Part shown: piece by piece, positions 1 to 7,791 of the stretch
Layout: each line of letters begins with the position of its first letter
How positions within the stretch are numbered: the first letter of the stretch is position 1
Origin: Pseudomonas anguilliseptica
GTDB taxonomy: Bacteria > Pseudomonadota > Gammaproteobacteria > Pseudomonadales > Pseudomonadaceae
Length of the DNA: 64,000 nucleotides
Assembly: GCF_021375795.1 (NCBI RefSeq)
Contig: NZ_JAEIOI010000006.1
Location: 62,001-126,000 of the forward strand
Direction of reading: 5' to 3'
Program-made: the position numbers and the translations under genes
The notes under the pieces: model-generated
What the model saw: the letters and a program-made list of their open reading frames with translations, nothing else
The model's database searches: none
What the model was told of the DNA's origin: nothing

Positions 1-130
1 GCGGCGTTACCTGCTAGAGCGGCCCCCATCACGTACATGCGTACGCTCAGGGGCTCCACTCCAGCAGGTGCCTAGCGACTACTCGCTCAGCTACACGCTT
101 GAACGTCGGGCGAAGAGCAAAGCAACACCT

Positions 131-155
131 GTAGGAGCCAGCTTGCTGGCGATGC
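131..155. repeat. REP-like palindrome
   Basis: A short element of the 'gtaggagccagcttgctggc' type. Its core gccagcttgctggc can pair with itself. Repeats of this shape (GTAGGAGC then an imperfect palindrome) are scattered between Pseudomonas genes. It lies upstream of nrdB. Confidence 0.7.
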
Positions 156-206
156 TTCAGCTGAACCAGCAGCCCTACAAAACGTGCGGCACGAAACACG
201 GTCAGT

Positions 207-244
207 CCCCTCTCCTGCTTGCGGGAGAGGGTTAGGGAGAGGGG
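207..244. repeat. Intergenic hairpin repeat
   Basis: The arms cctctcc and ggagagg (209-230) form a hairpin, followed by a run of the type gttagggagagggg. This kind of element is widespread between proteobacterial genes. Together with the REP it fills much of the long spacer before nrdB; nothing else gene-like is visible in 1-350. Confidence 0.6.
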
Positions 245-357
245 CAAAAGCAACACCGCCCTTCCCACTTATTACCAACCCCCGCCCTTACCGGCGTGGG
301 TTTCGGGGCAACGGCCAGCCACTAGAGCCACCCCGACCAGCGGTACCCGTTTCACCC

Positions 358-385
358 TTGCGCGCGATACGCAACGGAACATAAT
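358..385 (+). promoter_or_regulatory. Possible sigma70 promoter for nrdB
   Basis: A -35-like TTGCGC (358-363) and a -10-like CATAAT (380-385) are separated by 16 bases. Transcription would begin near 392, just before the LexA-like palindrome. The hexamers are imperfect, so this is an inference from spacing and from the neighbouring operator. Confidence 0.4.
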
Positions 386-394
386 CAGAACTAT

Positions 395-410
395 CTGTAT
401 ATCCATACAG
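395..410. promoter_or_regulatory. LexA (SOS) box candidate upstream of nrdB
   Basis: The 16-mer CTGTATATCCATACAG fits the gammaproteobacterial LexA operator pattern CTGT-N8-ACAG, with AT-rich flanks inside the spacer. It sits 38 bases before the nrdB start codon and just downstream of a plausible promoter, where a repressor would block transcription. LexA control of ribonucleotide reductase would fit the dNTP demand of DNA repair. NrdR boxes, the usual regulator sites, were not seen here. Confidence 0.55.
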
Positions 411-448
411 GCCGGCACTTTCACCGGCCCGCAAGCAGGAGCCAAGCC

Positions 449-1699
449 ATGCTGAGCTGGGATGAATTAGACAAGGAAGACGGCGCCGACGCCGTAGTAG
501 CCAACAAAGCCACTGCCCAACTGGCAGACATGAACATCGACAAGCTCGACCAGGCCGGCGGTGCCGCCGCCGTCGAAGCCCGCGCCGTTGCCGCTGACGA
601 CAGCGCCGCCGTGGCCCGCGCCAAAGCCGCCCTCGACCAGCTCGACATCCAGGAAGGCCTGGACGAACTGGAAGGCTCCGCTGCCCGCGTACAGGTCGGC
701 GACAAGCAGATGATCAACGCCCGTGCCGACCTCAACCAGCTCGTACCCTTCAAGTACGACTGGGCCTGGCAGAAGTATCTGGATGGTTGCGCCAACCACT
801 GGATGCCGCAGGAAGTGAACATGAACGCGGACATCGCGTTGTGGAAAAGCGCCGACGGCCTGACCGACGACGAACGCCGCATCGTCATGCGCAACCTCGG
901 CTTCTTCTCCACCGCCGACAGCCTGGTCGCCAACAACCTGGCCCTGGCCGTGTACCGCCTGATCACCAACCCCGAGTGCCGCCAGTACATCCTGCGCCAG
1001 GCCTTCGAAGAGGCGATCCACACCCACGCCTACCAGTACTGCATCGAATCGCTGGGCATGGATGAAGGCGAAATCTTCAACATGTACCACGAGATCCCGA
1101 GCGTCGCGAAAAAGGCCTCCTGGGGCCTGAAATACACCCGCGCCATCTCCGATCCGCAGTTCAACACCGGCACCGTCGAAACCGACAAAGAACTGCTGCG
1201 CAACCTGATCGCCTACTACTGCGTACTGGAAGGCATCTTCTTCTATTGCGGCTTCACCCAGATCCTCTCCATGGGTCGCCGCAACAAGATGACCGGCGTC
1301 GCCGAGCAGTTCCAGTACATCCTGCGTGACGAGTCCATGCACCTGAACTTCGGCATCGATGTGATCAACCAGATCAAGATCGAAAACCCGCACCTGTGGG
1401 ATGCCCAGCTCAAAGACGAAGCCACCCAGATGATCCTGCAGGGCACTCAGCTGGAAATCGAATACGCACGCGACACCATGCCGCGCGGCGTACTGGGCAT
1501 GAACGCGGCGATGATGGAGGACTACCTGAAATTTATCGCCAACCGTCGTTTGACCCAGATTGGTTTGAAGGAAGAGTACCCAGGTACCACTAACCCGTTC
1601 CCATGGATGTCGGAAATCATGGACCTGAAGAAAGAGAAGAACTTCTTCGAGACGCGGGTTATTGAGTATCAGACTGGTGGGGCGTTGAGCTGGGATTGA
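449..1699 (+). CDS. nrdB: Ribonucleotide reductase class Ia beta subunit (R2)
   Basis: This protein houses the di-iron/tyrosyl radical cofactor that the alpha subunit NrdA uses to reduce ribonucleoside diphosphates. The 416 residues match the length usual in Pseudomonas. The first ~90 residues are an Ala/Asp-rich extension. The iron-ligand motifs follow: [14 protein letters not shown] near residue 187 and [11 protein letters not shown] near 292. An AGGAG ribosome site lies 7 bases before the ATG. nrdA is expected upstream but is outside the window; the spacer of at least 448 bases and its LexA-like box suggest that nrdB has its own promoter. A strong terminator follows. Confidence 0.97.
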   Translation: MLSWDELDKEDGADAVVANKATAQLADMNIDKLDQAGGAAAVEARAVAADDSAAVARAKAALDQLDIQEGLDELEGSAARVQVGDKQMINARADLNQLVPFKYDWAWQKYLDGCANHWMPQEVNMNADIALWKSADGLTDDERRIVMRNLGFFSTADSLVANNLALAVYRLITNPECRQYILRQAFEEAIHTHAYQYCIESLGMDEGEIFNMYHEIPSVAKKASWGLKYTRAISDPQFNTGTVETDKELLRNLIAYYCVLEGIFFYCGFTQILSMGRRNKMTGVAEQFQYILRDESMHLNFGIDVINQIKIENPHLWDAQLKDEATQMILQGTQLEIEYARDTMPRGVLGMNAAMMEDYLKFIANRRLTQIGLKEEYPGTTNPFPWMSEIMDLKKEKNFFETRVIEYQTGGALSWD

Positions 1700-1722
1700 T
1701 CAAACCCTAAAGTTAAACTGAT

Positions 1723-1754
1723 AGAAAGCCTTGGTCTCCAAGGCTTTCTTTTTT
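1723..1754 (+). terminator. Rho-independent terminator of nrdB
   Basis: A perfect 12-base stem (AGAAAGCCTTGG / CCAAGGCTTTCT) with a TCT loop is followed by a run of T. It ends only 13 bases before the next start codon. Confidence 0.9.
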
Positions 1755-1767
1755 AGGTGAAGGACAA

Positions 1768-3372
1768 TTGAACACAGACAAAGATCTTTCCGACAGATAC
1801 TACACTGCAGAAAAGTTTTTGTGGTTCATCAGCTTAATAACAATCTTGTCTACATTCTATGGAGACCAAGAAACCCCCATAAAGCTTATCGAATTTGAGT
1901 TTAAAAACTATCAAGACTCCACCCGCGCAGCAATAATCTTACTAATCGCAGCAGCCGTATATCAACTCATAGAATTTAACTTATCACATATCAAAAATAA
2001 GACCGCAAGCCAACACATAAGAATATCCCTATCGGCAGCACTCTTCTGTATCGCACTCACTACTGCCTACCCAATAGCAACGCAGAATACTGCATACGCA
2101 GAAATCTCATTGCTTTGGTATCTGGCATTCTTAGTAACAAGCCTGTTAACAGGAATTTCAGTTTCAATGCTGGCATTCTCAGCAATCATGATTCGAACCA
2201 AAGAAGAAGCCAAACAGCTTAAACTTCCACGCATACCTTTTGCTGTTAAATCACAACTACTTCTACAAGCATCAGTACTGCCATTACTTATTACAGCCAA
2301 CATCACAATATTTCACTACACACCAGAGCCAGCAAGACCAATTGGGCTTTTCATACTTTTAATATCCGTAATTTATTTTACCCTATCGACTACATACCAA
2401 TTTTTACTAAAGGACAAAGACTCAAACAAGCTGCAAAAGCTTCGCGAGGCTTTCAACTCCCATGATCACGGATATCTATTAGCAGACCAAGACTCCGAGC
2501 ACCCTGAACATTTAAACGAACTACCACCACATGAATTACAGAAAAAAATAAGTGCTCATTATTCACTACCAGAAACCCCAAAAAACATTGAATTCCAAGT
2601 TAAAACTTTAGAGCCAATAGGCATTAATTTTACACCAAAGAAAAACACTCCCCAAGCCGACCCCACATTCAAACTAAAAAAATCTACAGAAAAACAATCA
2701 CACCTAAAAGTTAAAATAATATCAAATTCAAAAATAATTTCTAATAGAGTTCTAGAACTACCAATATCCGCCTTAGAGAGGAACGCCACAGAATTCCTTA
2801 AAAACCATAAGAAAGGACAAGATCAATCACATCAAAAAGCTTTCAATTACGCGCTAAAGCAGGCAGCAAAAATCGCACTAATGCAACCAGTATCAGAAAG
2901 CCAATCAATCGATTTTATAACAACTGGAAATAGATCATTAATATCGAATTACATTGATAAAAAAACAGATCTAAACGAGAGAGCAGCATACGGATGGACC
3001 CCTCTAATGATGGCAATTGCCCAAGGAGATCTAGAAACGGCCAAAACTCTTTTAGATCTAGGCGCTGACCCAGACATTACAAATTTACAAAAAAGAAGTG
3101 CTCTTCATTTTGCAGCAAGGTACGCAAACCTAGAAAGCTGCCTCCTACTAATAGAATACGGTGCTAATCTCAACATCCAGGATACCCGAGGAAACACACC
3201 ACTTATTATAGCCACTAGCTACGGAAGCCTTGAAATTGTTGAAGCCCTAGTAAGTGCTGGAGCCGATACTGGAATCCAAAACGCCTTGAAAGAATCCGCA
3301 TTAAACCTGTCTCAAAAACTAAGACACGGAAAAATCGCCAAAATACTTAGAAAGAAAACCAATAAATCTTGA
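1768..3372 (+). CDS. Membrane-anchored ankyrin-repeat protein (AT-rich)
   Basis: The 534-residue protein has about six hydrophobic segments in residues 10-220, a polar lysine-rich middle, and ankyrin repeats at roughly 405-520 (motifs such as GWTPLMMAIAQGDLETAK, GNTPLIIATSYGSLEIVE). Ankyrin repeats mediate protein binding; no catalytic domain is recognised. Translation probably starts at TTG, eight bases after the AGGTGAAGG ribosome site. Base composition is conspicuously AT-rich, with many AAA/ATA/TTA codons, unlike every neighbour, which suggests horizontal acquisition. The gene is wedged directly behind the nrdB terminator and in front of a repeat island. A role in phage defence or cell-surface interaction is possible but unproven. 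Confidence 0.85.
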   Translation: MNTDKDLSDRYYTAEKFLWFISLITILSTFYGDQETPIKLIEFEFKNYQDSTRAAIILLIAAAVYQLIEFNLSHIKNKTASQHIRISLSAALFCIALTTAYPIATQNTAYAEISLLWYLAFLVTSLLTGISVSMLAFSAIMIRTKEEAKQLKLPRIPFAVKSQLLLQASVLPLLITANITIFHYTPEPARPIGLFILLISVIYFTLSTTYQFLLKDKDSNKLQKLREAFNSHDHGYLLADQDSEHPEHLNELPPHELQKKISAHYSLPETPKNIEFQVKTLEPIGINFTPKKNTPQADPTFKLKKSTEKQSHLKVKIISNSKIISNRVLELPISALERNATEFLKNHKKGQDQSHQKAFNYALKQAAKIALMQPVSESQSIDFITTGNRSLISNYIDKKTDLNERAAYGWTPLMMAIAQGDLETAKTLLDLGADPDITNLQKRSALHFAARYANLESCLLLIEYGANLNIQDTRGNTPLIIATSYGSLEIVEALVSAGADTGIQNALKESALNLSQKLRHGKIAKILRKKTNKS

Positions 3373-3427
3373 TCACCCCCATGATAAAGGGGACTAATTT
3401 ATTTTCTGTGTTGCCTTTGTCTACTGG

Positions 3428-3650
3428 TTTCGGCTTTACGCCGAGTTACTTTCTCTTTGCGCGCGCAAAGAGAAAGTAACCAAAGAGAAAGCGCGCCCGG
3501 CATCCGGGTTTCGCTGCGCTCAACTTCCCTCGCTCCGGTGCTGTTCCGAGGGTCGTCACGGTGGGCCATCCCTGGCCCATCGTTCCTCGTTTGGCATCCA
3601 TGCCAAACGCCCCTCTCCACAGCACCTACGCTCGGCCTACTGACGGGATT
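3428..3650 (+). repeat. Long intergenic repeat, copy A
   Basis: This copy runs from 'ggtttcggctttacgccgag' through a perfect 34-base palindrome (3446-3479), then gcatccgggtttcgctgcgctc, gggccatccctggcccatcg, ggcatccatgcc and ctcggcctactgacggg. The same blocks recur in the same order in the inverted copy at 3853-4083. Short overlapping open frames here have no coding character. Such elements recur between genes of Pseudomonas and relatives. Confidence 0.75.
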
Positions 3651-3726
3651 CAGGGACCGCGTTGTTTGGGCGATTTGTGGAAGGCAGAGCGAAATGCAAA
3701 AGCAGAGCGTAAAAGCCGAAGCAAAA

Positions 3727-3754
3727 GCATCGCGGGCAAGCCCGCTCCTATAGG
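3727..3754. repeat. REP element
   Basis: The core cgcgggcaagcccgctcctatagg is the classic Pseudomonas REP, here reading 'gcgggcttgcccgcgat' on the minus strand. It lies in the middle of the repeat island. Confidence 0.8.
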
Positions 3755-3768
3755 TACGGTTGGCATTC

Positions 3769-3803
3769 GTAGGATGGGTTGAGCAGAGCGATACCCATCC
3801 TAC
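3769..3803. repeat. Inverted repeat (GTAGGATGGGT type)
   Basis: Eleven-base perfect arms, GTAGGATGGGT (3769-3779) and ACCCATCCTAC (3793-3803), flank tgagcagagcgat. This is another recurring intergenic hairpin type of gammaproteobacteria. Confidence 0.75.
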
Positions 3804-3852
3804 AAATCAAAAGCCAACTCGCTGCCCCGCCGAACCAATCCGCTCGGGCCAG

Positions 3853-4083
3853 GACAAACGCCCCATCAGAAGGCCGAGTGGAATCGTTGCGTAAGGGGTT
3901 GAGCGGCATGGATGCCGCGAGAGCCGCGATGGGCCAGGGATGGCCCTTCGCGGCGGGCCCCTGGAGCAATGATGGAATGAGGGAAGTCGAGCGCAGCGAG
4001 ACCCGGATGCAAGGGGCAAGACCTTTTGCTTACTTTTGGGGCGTTTGCCAAAAGTGAGCCGCCGTAAGGGCGGAACCGGTAGT
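3853..4083 (-). repeat. Long intergenic repeat, copy B (inverted)
   Basis: Read on the minus strand, this has the same block order as copy A: ttccgcccttacggcggctc, a hairpin around acttttggc/ccaaaagt, gcatccgggtctcgctgcgctc, gggccatccctggcccatcg, ggcatccatgcc and ctcggccttctgatgggg. It has diverged from copy A outside these blocks. The pair faces inward around a ~200-base centre holding two other repeats. Confidence 0.7.
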
Positions 4084-4130
4084 CCAGACTACACAAAAGC
4101 GGCGCATACAAAGACCAATCCCAGAAGCAA

Positions 4131-4159
4131 CAAAGCTCGCGGCTAAAGCCCCTCCCACG
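4131..4159. repeat. REP element
   Basis: The string caaagctcgcggctaaagcccctcccacg is a REP of the 'gggaggggctttagccgcgagc' type, common between Pseudomonas genes. It closes the repeat island of 3.4-4.2 kb. Confidence 0.7.
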
Positions 4160-4207
4160 CGTTCGATAAAAATTCACGGGATGTGGCAAGCAGTGCTAAT
4201 CGATGCG

Positions 4208-4501
4208 TTAAAACCTGCCAAGCCAGTACTGCGGGCGGCGGCGGTGATGGGCAACAGCCAGCACCTGAAAACCGTCAGACGTTTCCCGGTAAACGATGGA
4301 TAACGGAAAGCGCTGCAAGGGAACGCTGCGAATATCTGGCTCAAGTTCAACACGCCAGGCTTTCGGTGACTCGCCAATCAATGCGGCCAGAGTTTCGAAC
4401 TCCATGATGAAAGCCCCACCCAATCCAGAAACCTTCGATTCGTACTAACCGACTGATTCCAGAAGCTCGGCTTCCGCTGCCGGGTGAAAAGAGTAATTCA
4501 T
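4208..4501 (-). pseudogene. ParE/RelE-family toxin, interrupted by a nonsense codon
   Basis: Starting at the ATG that overlaps the antitoxin stop codon (ATGA, 4501-4498), the frame reads MNYSFHPAAEAELLESVG, then TAG at 4447-4445, then YESKVSGLGGAFIMEFE and on to the C-terminal block PLSIVYRETSDGFQVLAVAH. This is a complete 97-codon ParE-like toxin apart from that stop. A Trp codon (TGG to TAG) is the simplest ancestral state, since the family often has an aromatic residue before Tyr-Glu. ParE toxins poison gyrase and relatives cut mRNA. Restart at the TTG at 4423 would make only a fragment. The toxin is probably inactive while its antitoxin persists. Confidence 0.85.
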
Positions 4502-4722
4502 CGAATCAGGGCTCTGGCCTTCTTCATCACCTCATCACCGGACACAGCCTGAACCGCGCCACTATCCAGCTCTTCTGCTCGCCGCCGCGCCTCAAGCAAC
4601 CAGTCTGCTCGCAGCTCTTCTTCTGAGGGCGCATCCAAACTCAGGATCAACCGCTGAATCAGCTGTGCCCGCTCCTTCTTGGGAAGGTGCAGGGCTTCAT
4701 CCTCAATTTTCTGCAGATCCAT
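4498..4722 (-). CDS. Addiction-module antitoxin (ParD-like, short helical type)
   Basis: The 74-residue protein begins MDLQKIEDEALHLPKKERAQ and has the pattern ALxLPxxERAxLxxxLxxSLD that is typical of the small antitoxins paired with ParE/RelE toxins. It precedes the toxin remnant with a 4-base ATGA overlap, the normal antitoxin-toxin order. The frame is intact and the start has no close alternative. With the toxin frame broken, it may survive as a neutral relic or by countering a related toxin elsewhere. Confidence 0.85.
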   Translation of the reverse strand: MDLQKIEDEALHLPKKERAQLIQRLILSLDAPSEEELRADWLLEARRRAEELDSGAVQAVSGDEVMKKARALIR

Positions 4723-4840
4723 GACAAAACCTCTCGCTTATCTACCGACAAAACTTGGCACGGATGGCTAGCAGGTGCCACGACCAGGTGCCTGCACGCT
4801 AATAGAGAAGCGGTAGATAACAACCAACCCGGCACTCTAA

Positions 4841-5269
4841 TTAGTTCTTATGCTCGCGCAGCCATTGCTCCACCTGTTCGAGCAATTCGCTCGCCCGAGT
4901 CACAGCCTCTTGCGCCATGGCGGCGCTGACCGGCTCGCCAGAATAGTCCGCGACATTGCGCTGCTTACGCAGGCCGTCGAGTACCACCATGGTCTTGCTA
5001 TCCAAACCGATGGTACGCGGCAAGCTCTGGATCATGGTCTGGTGGTGGCCCGGCGTACTGGTCAGCGTCCGGAAGCCATTGGCCTGGAGCGCCGCATTCG
5101 CCGCTTGCATGATGCATTTATAGGCCATGTCGAAACGGCCTTCGCTACTCATATCGGTCAGTTGGGCGTCCGCCAAACTACGCCTGGCCGCCTCAAGCAG
5201 GCGCGCAACATTTGCGTCATCCGGCTCGATGCGCTCCAGCAAACGACCCAGCAAATTTTCCAGTGTCAT
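4841..5269 (-). CDS. HEPN-domain protein of an MNT/HEPN module
   Basis: This 142-residue all-helical protein resembles the HEPN family, RNases that act as toxins beside nucleotidyltransferase antitoxins. It overlaps the upstream MNT gene by 4 bases (ATGA), so the two are translationally coupled. The segment LRKQRNVADYSG occupies the usual active-site position, but the canonical R-x4-6-H histidine is replaced by Tyr (RNVADY). Two histidines (GHHQ, near residue 75) lie elsewhere. Either this belongs to a subfamily with a different active site or the RNase has been lost. No membrane or signal segment is present. Confidence 0.8.
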   Translation of the reverse strand: MTLENLLGRLLERIEPDDANVARLLEAARRSLADAQLTDMSSEGRFDMAYKCIMQAANAALQANGFRTLTSTPGHHQTMIQSLPRTIGLDSKTMVVLDGLRKQRNVADYSGEPVSAAMAQEAVTRASELLEQVEQWLREHKN

Positions 5270-5862
5270 TCCCGCTCCTTGGGTTCGATCAAGTCATGCT
5301 CCGTGCCAATCACAAATAGTTTGGGCCTTTCCAGTACCTGCCGAGCAAACGCCCCGCCCTCGGCCACCAGTCGCAGCCACTCGGATTTGGGGTACACCTT
5401 GGGGTTGATCTCACGGCCCAGGGTTTCCTGCAGCGGGTAAAGCTCGGTCACCAGTTCGCTAAAGCCGACGTCACCGATGACCAGCAAATCAACATCGCTC
5501 GCGGCGTTCGCCTTGCCACTGGCCATCGAACCGAATACGAAAGCGACTTCGATCCGCTCCGCGAGAGGTTCTAAACCATCCGCCAATACATCTGCCAAAC
5601 CACTGGTTTTGCGCAGGATGCTAGCGAGCTCCTCAAAAATGGGGCAATCACGATTGGCGCGGTAATGCATTTGGTTGCCGACCGGCACTTTCAACAACAG
5701 GCCTGTTTCGACCATCTTGGCCAGCTCGCGACTCAGCGTGCCGGAGAGCGTACCAGTAAGCCGGGCGATTTCCCTCTGGTGGTATTGCCGGTCCGCATGC
5801 AAGAGCAGAAGCGTCAGCACCTTTCGCCGATATTCGCTGAAGAGCAGTGTGGCTAACGACAT
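5266..5862 (-). CDS. Winged-helix / MNT-type nucleotidyltransferase, antitoxin partner
   Basis: The N-terminal ~85 residues form a winged-helix DNA-binding domain (HQREIARLTGTLSGTLSREL). The C-terminal half has the minimal nucleotidyltransferase signature GS-x10-DxD (GSMASGKANAASDVD, about residues 110-124). MNT antitoxins silence HEPN RNases by AMPylating them near the active site; the fused wHTH would allow autoregulation. The start at ATG 5862 fits the conserved MSLATLLFSEYRRKVL beginning; a TTG further upstream at 5916 would extend into the repeat-containing leader. Order and overlap with the HEPN gene are as in known MNT/HEPN modules. Confidence 0.85.
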   Translation of the reverse strand: MSLATLLFSEYRRKVLTLLLLHADRQYHQREIARLTGTLSGTLSRELAKMVETGLLLKVPVGNQMHYRANRDCPIFEELASILRKTSGLADVLADGLEPLAERIEVAFVFGSMASGKANAASDVDLLVIGDVGFSELVTELYPLQETLGREINPKVYPKSEWLRLVAEGGAFARQVLERPKLFVIGTEHDLIEPKERE

Positions 5863-5876
5863 AAGAACACCAATAC

Positions 5877-5914
5877 GCTGCTTTAAAGGCAGCAATTGAA
5901 GCCTAAAAAGCAGC
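5877..5914 (-). promoter_or_regulatory. Putative operator of the MNT/HEPN module
   Basis: Just before the MNT start, the minus strand carries GCTGCTTTTTAGGC and then GCTGCCTTTAAAGCAGC, two related AAAGCAGC-type boxes, the second nearly palindromic. Their position suits autoregulation by the winged-helix domain of the first gene. This is inferred from layout only. Confidence 0.45.
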
Positions 5915-5954
5915 AATACGCCAGTCCCGTCGAGTGGCAGTTAGCCGCCCAACG

Positions 5955-6854
5955 CTACAACGTACACAGCCCGCCCGGCACGGCCATCACCCAATCGCGC
6001 ACGGCCTGAATGGTCGGATCACTCTTGCGGTTTTCCGGGTACACCAGAAAGAACGGTTTGCCTTCCAGTTCCGGGCCGAAGGGTTGTACCAGGCGTCCTT
6101 CACGCAGTTCATCCTCGATCAGCTGACGGCTCATCAGCGCCACGCCCTGCCCGCCGATGGCGGCCGAAACGGCATGGGTCTCGTCGGAGAACACCAGCCC
6201 GGCGCTGACGTCCAGCCCCGGCACCTGCGCGTGCTTCTGCCACAGCGCCCAATCCAGCGGTGAAGACACTGCAGCCTGATTGCGGAAGTGAATCAGCGAA
6301 TGCTTGGGCAGCTCGGCGGCATCGTGCAGACCGAGGTGCGGGCTGCAGGCTGGGATAAAGCTGTTGTCGAACAGCTTCTCCGCCACCAGCCCCGGCCAGC
6401 GGCCGTCGCCATAACGGATGGCGATATCTGCGGTCACGCCATCCAGCGCCACCGGCTCATGGGAGGCGTGGATGCGCAGGTCAATATTCGGATGGGCGTC
6501 GCGCAACATGCACACCCAGGACAGCAACCAGCGCACCGCCACCGCAGGTGTGGTGCTGAGCGTTATGGCCTGGCGACAGGGCACCGCGCTGAGGCGTACC
6601 GCCGTGGCGCTGATGCTGTCGAAGGCGCTTTCCAGCACCTGCTGCAACTCGCGCCCCTGGGCGGTCAGTTCCAGCTGGCGCGGCTTGCGCAGAAATAAGG
6701 CGACCCCGAGCGACTCTTCCAGGGCGCGAATCTGGTGGCTGATCGCCGTGGCGGTCACCGAGAGTTCTTCGGCAGCCTGCTTGGCGCTCTGGTGGCGCGC
6801 AGCCGCTTCAAAGGCGCGCAAGGCAGAAAGCGAAGGTAACCAGCGCTGCGCCAT
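5955..6854 (-). CDS. LysR-family transcriptional regulator (GcvA-like)
   Basis: This 299-residue LysR regulator has an N-terminal winged helix (SLSALRAFEAAARHQSAKQA, then SVTATAISHQIRALEESLG) and a C-terminal ligand-binding domain. The wording of the HTH is closest to the GcvA/AmpR branch. The ATG at 6854 follows a GGGAGA ribosome site; longer upstream extension runs into the divergent promoter region. It is transcribed away from the azoreductase gene at 6973, so it most likely controls that gene in response to an unknown, perhaps quinone-like, effector. Confidence 0.9.
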   Translation of the reverse strand: MAQRWLPSLSALRAFEAAARHQSAKQAAEELSVTATAISHQIRALEESLGVALFLRKPRQLELTAQGRELQQVLESAFDSISATAVRLSAVPCRQAITLSTTPAVAVRWLLSWVCMLRDAHPNIDLRIHASHEPVALDGVTADIAIRYGDGRWPGLVAEKLFDNSFIPACSPHLGLHDAAELPKHSLIHFRNQAAVSSPLDWALWQKHAQVPGLDVSAGLVFSDETHAVSAAIGGQGVALMSRQLIEDELREGRLVQPFGPELEGKPFFLVYPENRKSDPTIQAVRDWVMAVPGGLCTL

Positions 6855-6972
6855 AGATGAATCTCCCTCATCCATACCTGAAAACAATCGTCGTTTGTCG
6901 CCCGCTTTAGCTGGGCTTAGCCTGAGTCTGCTGCGAATAACAGATGAATTCAAATTCGAAAGGAGACTCGAC

Positions 6973-7674
6973 ATGCCACATATCCTGCACCTGGACGCCA
7001 GCGCCCGCCCCGGCCTCGCCGGCAAGGATCAACACGGCTCGCACAGCCGCAACCTTACTCAGCGCTTTGTCAGCCAGTGGCTGGCCAGGCGTGGGCAGGA
7101 CAGCCTCACTTACCGCGACATCGGCCAGACGCCGCCGTCGATCATCAACCACGACTGGATCGCCTCCTCTTTTACCCCCAAGGCGCATCGCGAACCATGG
7201 ATGCACGCCACACTGATCGAGAGCGACCAGCTGGTGGATGAGTTGATTGCCGCAGATGTGCTGGTGATCGGCGCGCCGCTCTACAACTTCGGCATGCCGG
7301 CGGCGCTCAAGGCGTGGATCGACCAGATCGTGCGCCCTGGCAGAACCATGGGTATCAATGAGAGCAACCCGCTCGACCCTTACGTGCCGCTGCTGGCCGA
7401 TCGGCCAAGGCATGCGGTTATCCTCAGCGCCCGTGGCGGTGTCGGCTTTGGCCTCGGTGGCGAGCTGGCGCATATGAACCATCTGGAACCGAGCCTGATC
7501 ACCAGCCTCGGCTTTATCGGCATTACCCAGGTGCACCAGATTGCCATCGAGGGTCAGGAAGTCGGCGGGGAACTGCTGGCCGAGTCGGTGGCTCAAGCCC
7601 TGAGCCAGGTCGATGCCTTGGTGCTGCAGCTGCAACGAGCGTTGCAGGTAAACCGCACCCCAGAGTCAGCCTGA
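6973..7674 (+). CDS. azoR: FMN-dependent NADH:quinone oxidoreductase / azoreductase
   Basis: The 233-residue flavodoxin-like fold protein begins MPHILHLDASARPG and has the FMN-contact loop APLYNFGMPAALKAWIDQI (about residues 100-118) and the ARGG loop typical of AcpD/AzoR proteins. These reduce quinones and azo compounds by two-electron transfer from NAD(P)H, limiting redox cycling. An AGGAG site lies 7 bases before the ATG. The gene diverges from the LysR regulator over a 118-base spacer, a common layout for LysR-controlled quinone reductases. It is somewhat longer than E. coli AzoR, with extra sequence after the ASARP motif. Confidence 0.9.
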   Translation: MPHILHLDASARPGLAGKDQHGSHSRNLTQRFVSQWLARRGQDSLTYRDIGQTPPSIINHDWIASSFTPKAHREPWMHATLIESDQLVDELIAADVLVIGAPLYNFGMPAALKAWIDQIVRPGRTMGINESNPLDPYVPLLADRPRHAVILSARGGVGFGLGGELAHMNHLEPSLITSLGFIGITQVHQIAIEGQEVGGELLAESVAQALSQVDALVLQLQRALQVNRTPESA

Positions 7675-7791
7675 AAACCTGCCGCGCAGCGGCTGCGATA
7701 CCAGGTGAACCGCTCATGGTTTGTCCACCCAGCACGTCAGCCGAGGGCGGTACACTAGCGCCCTCGCGCACGCCCCGGAGCCAGACTGACG

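Noticed and set aside
204..455. Short open frames before nrdB (184-384, 219-455)
   Set aside because: They run through repeats and the promoter region and show no coding pattern.
3399..4189. Several short open frames of 60-110 codons in the repeat island
   Set aside because: They overlap on both strands, have no ribosome sites and follow repeat blocks, so they are not genes.
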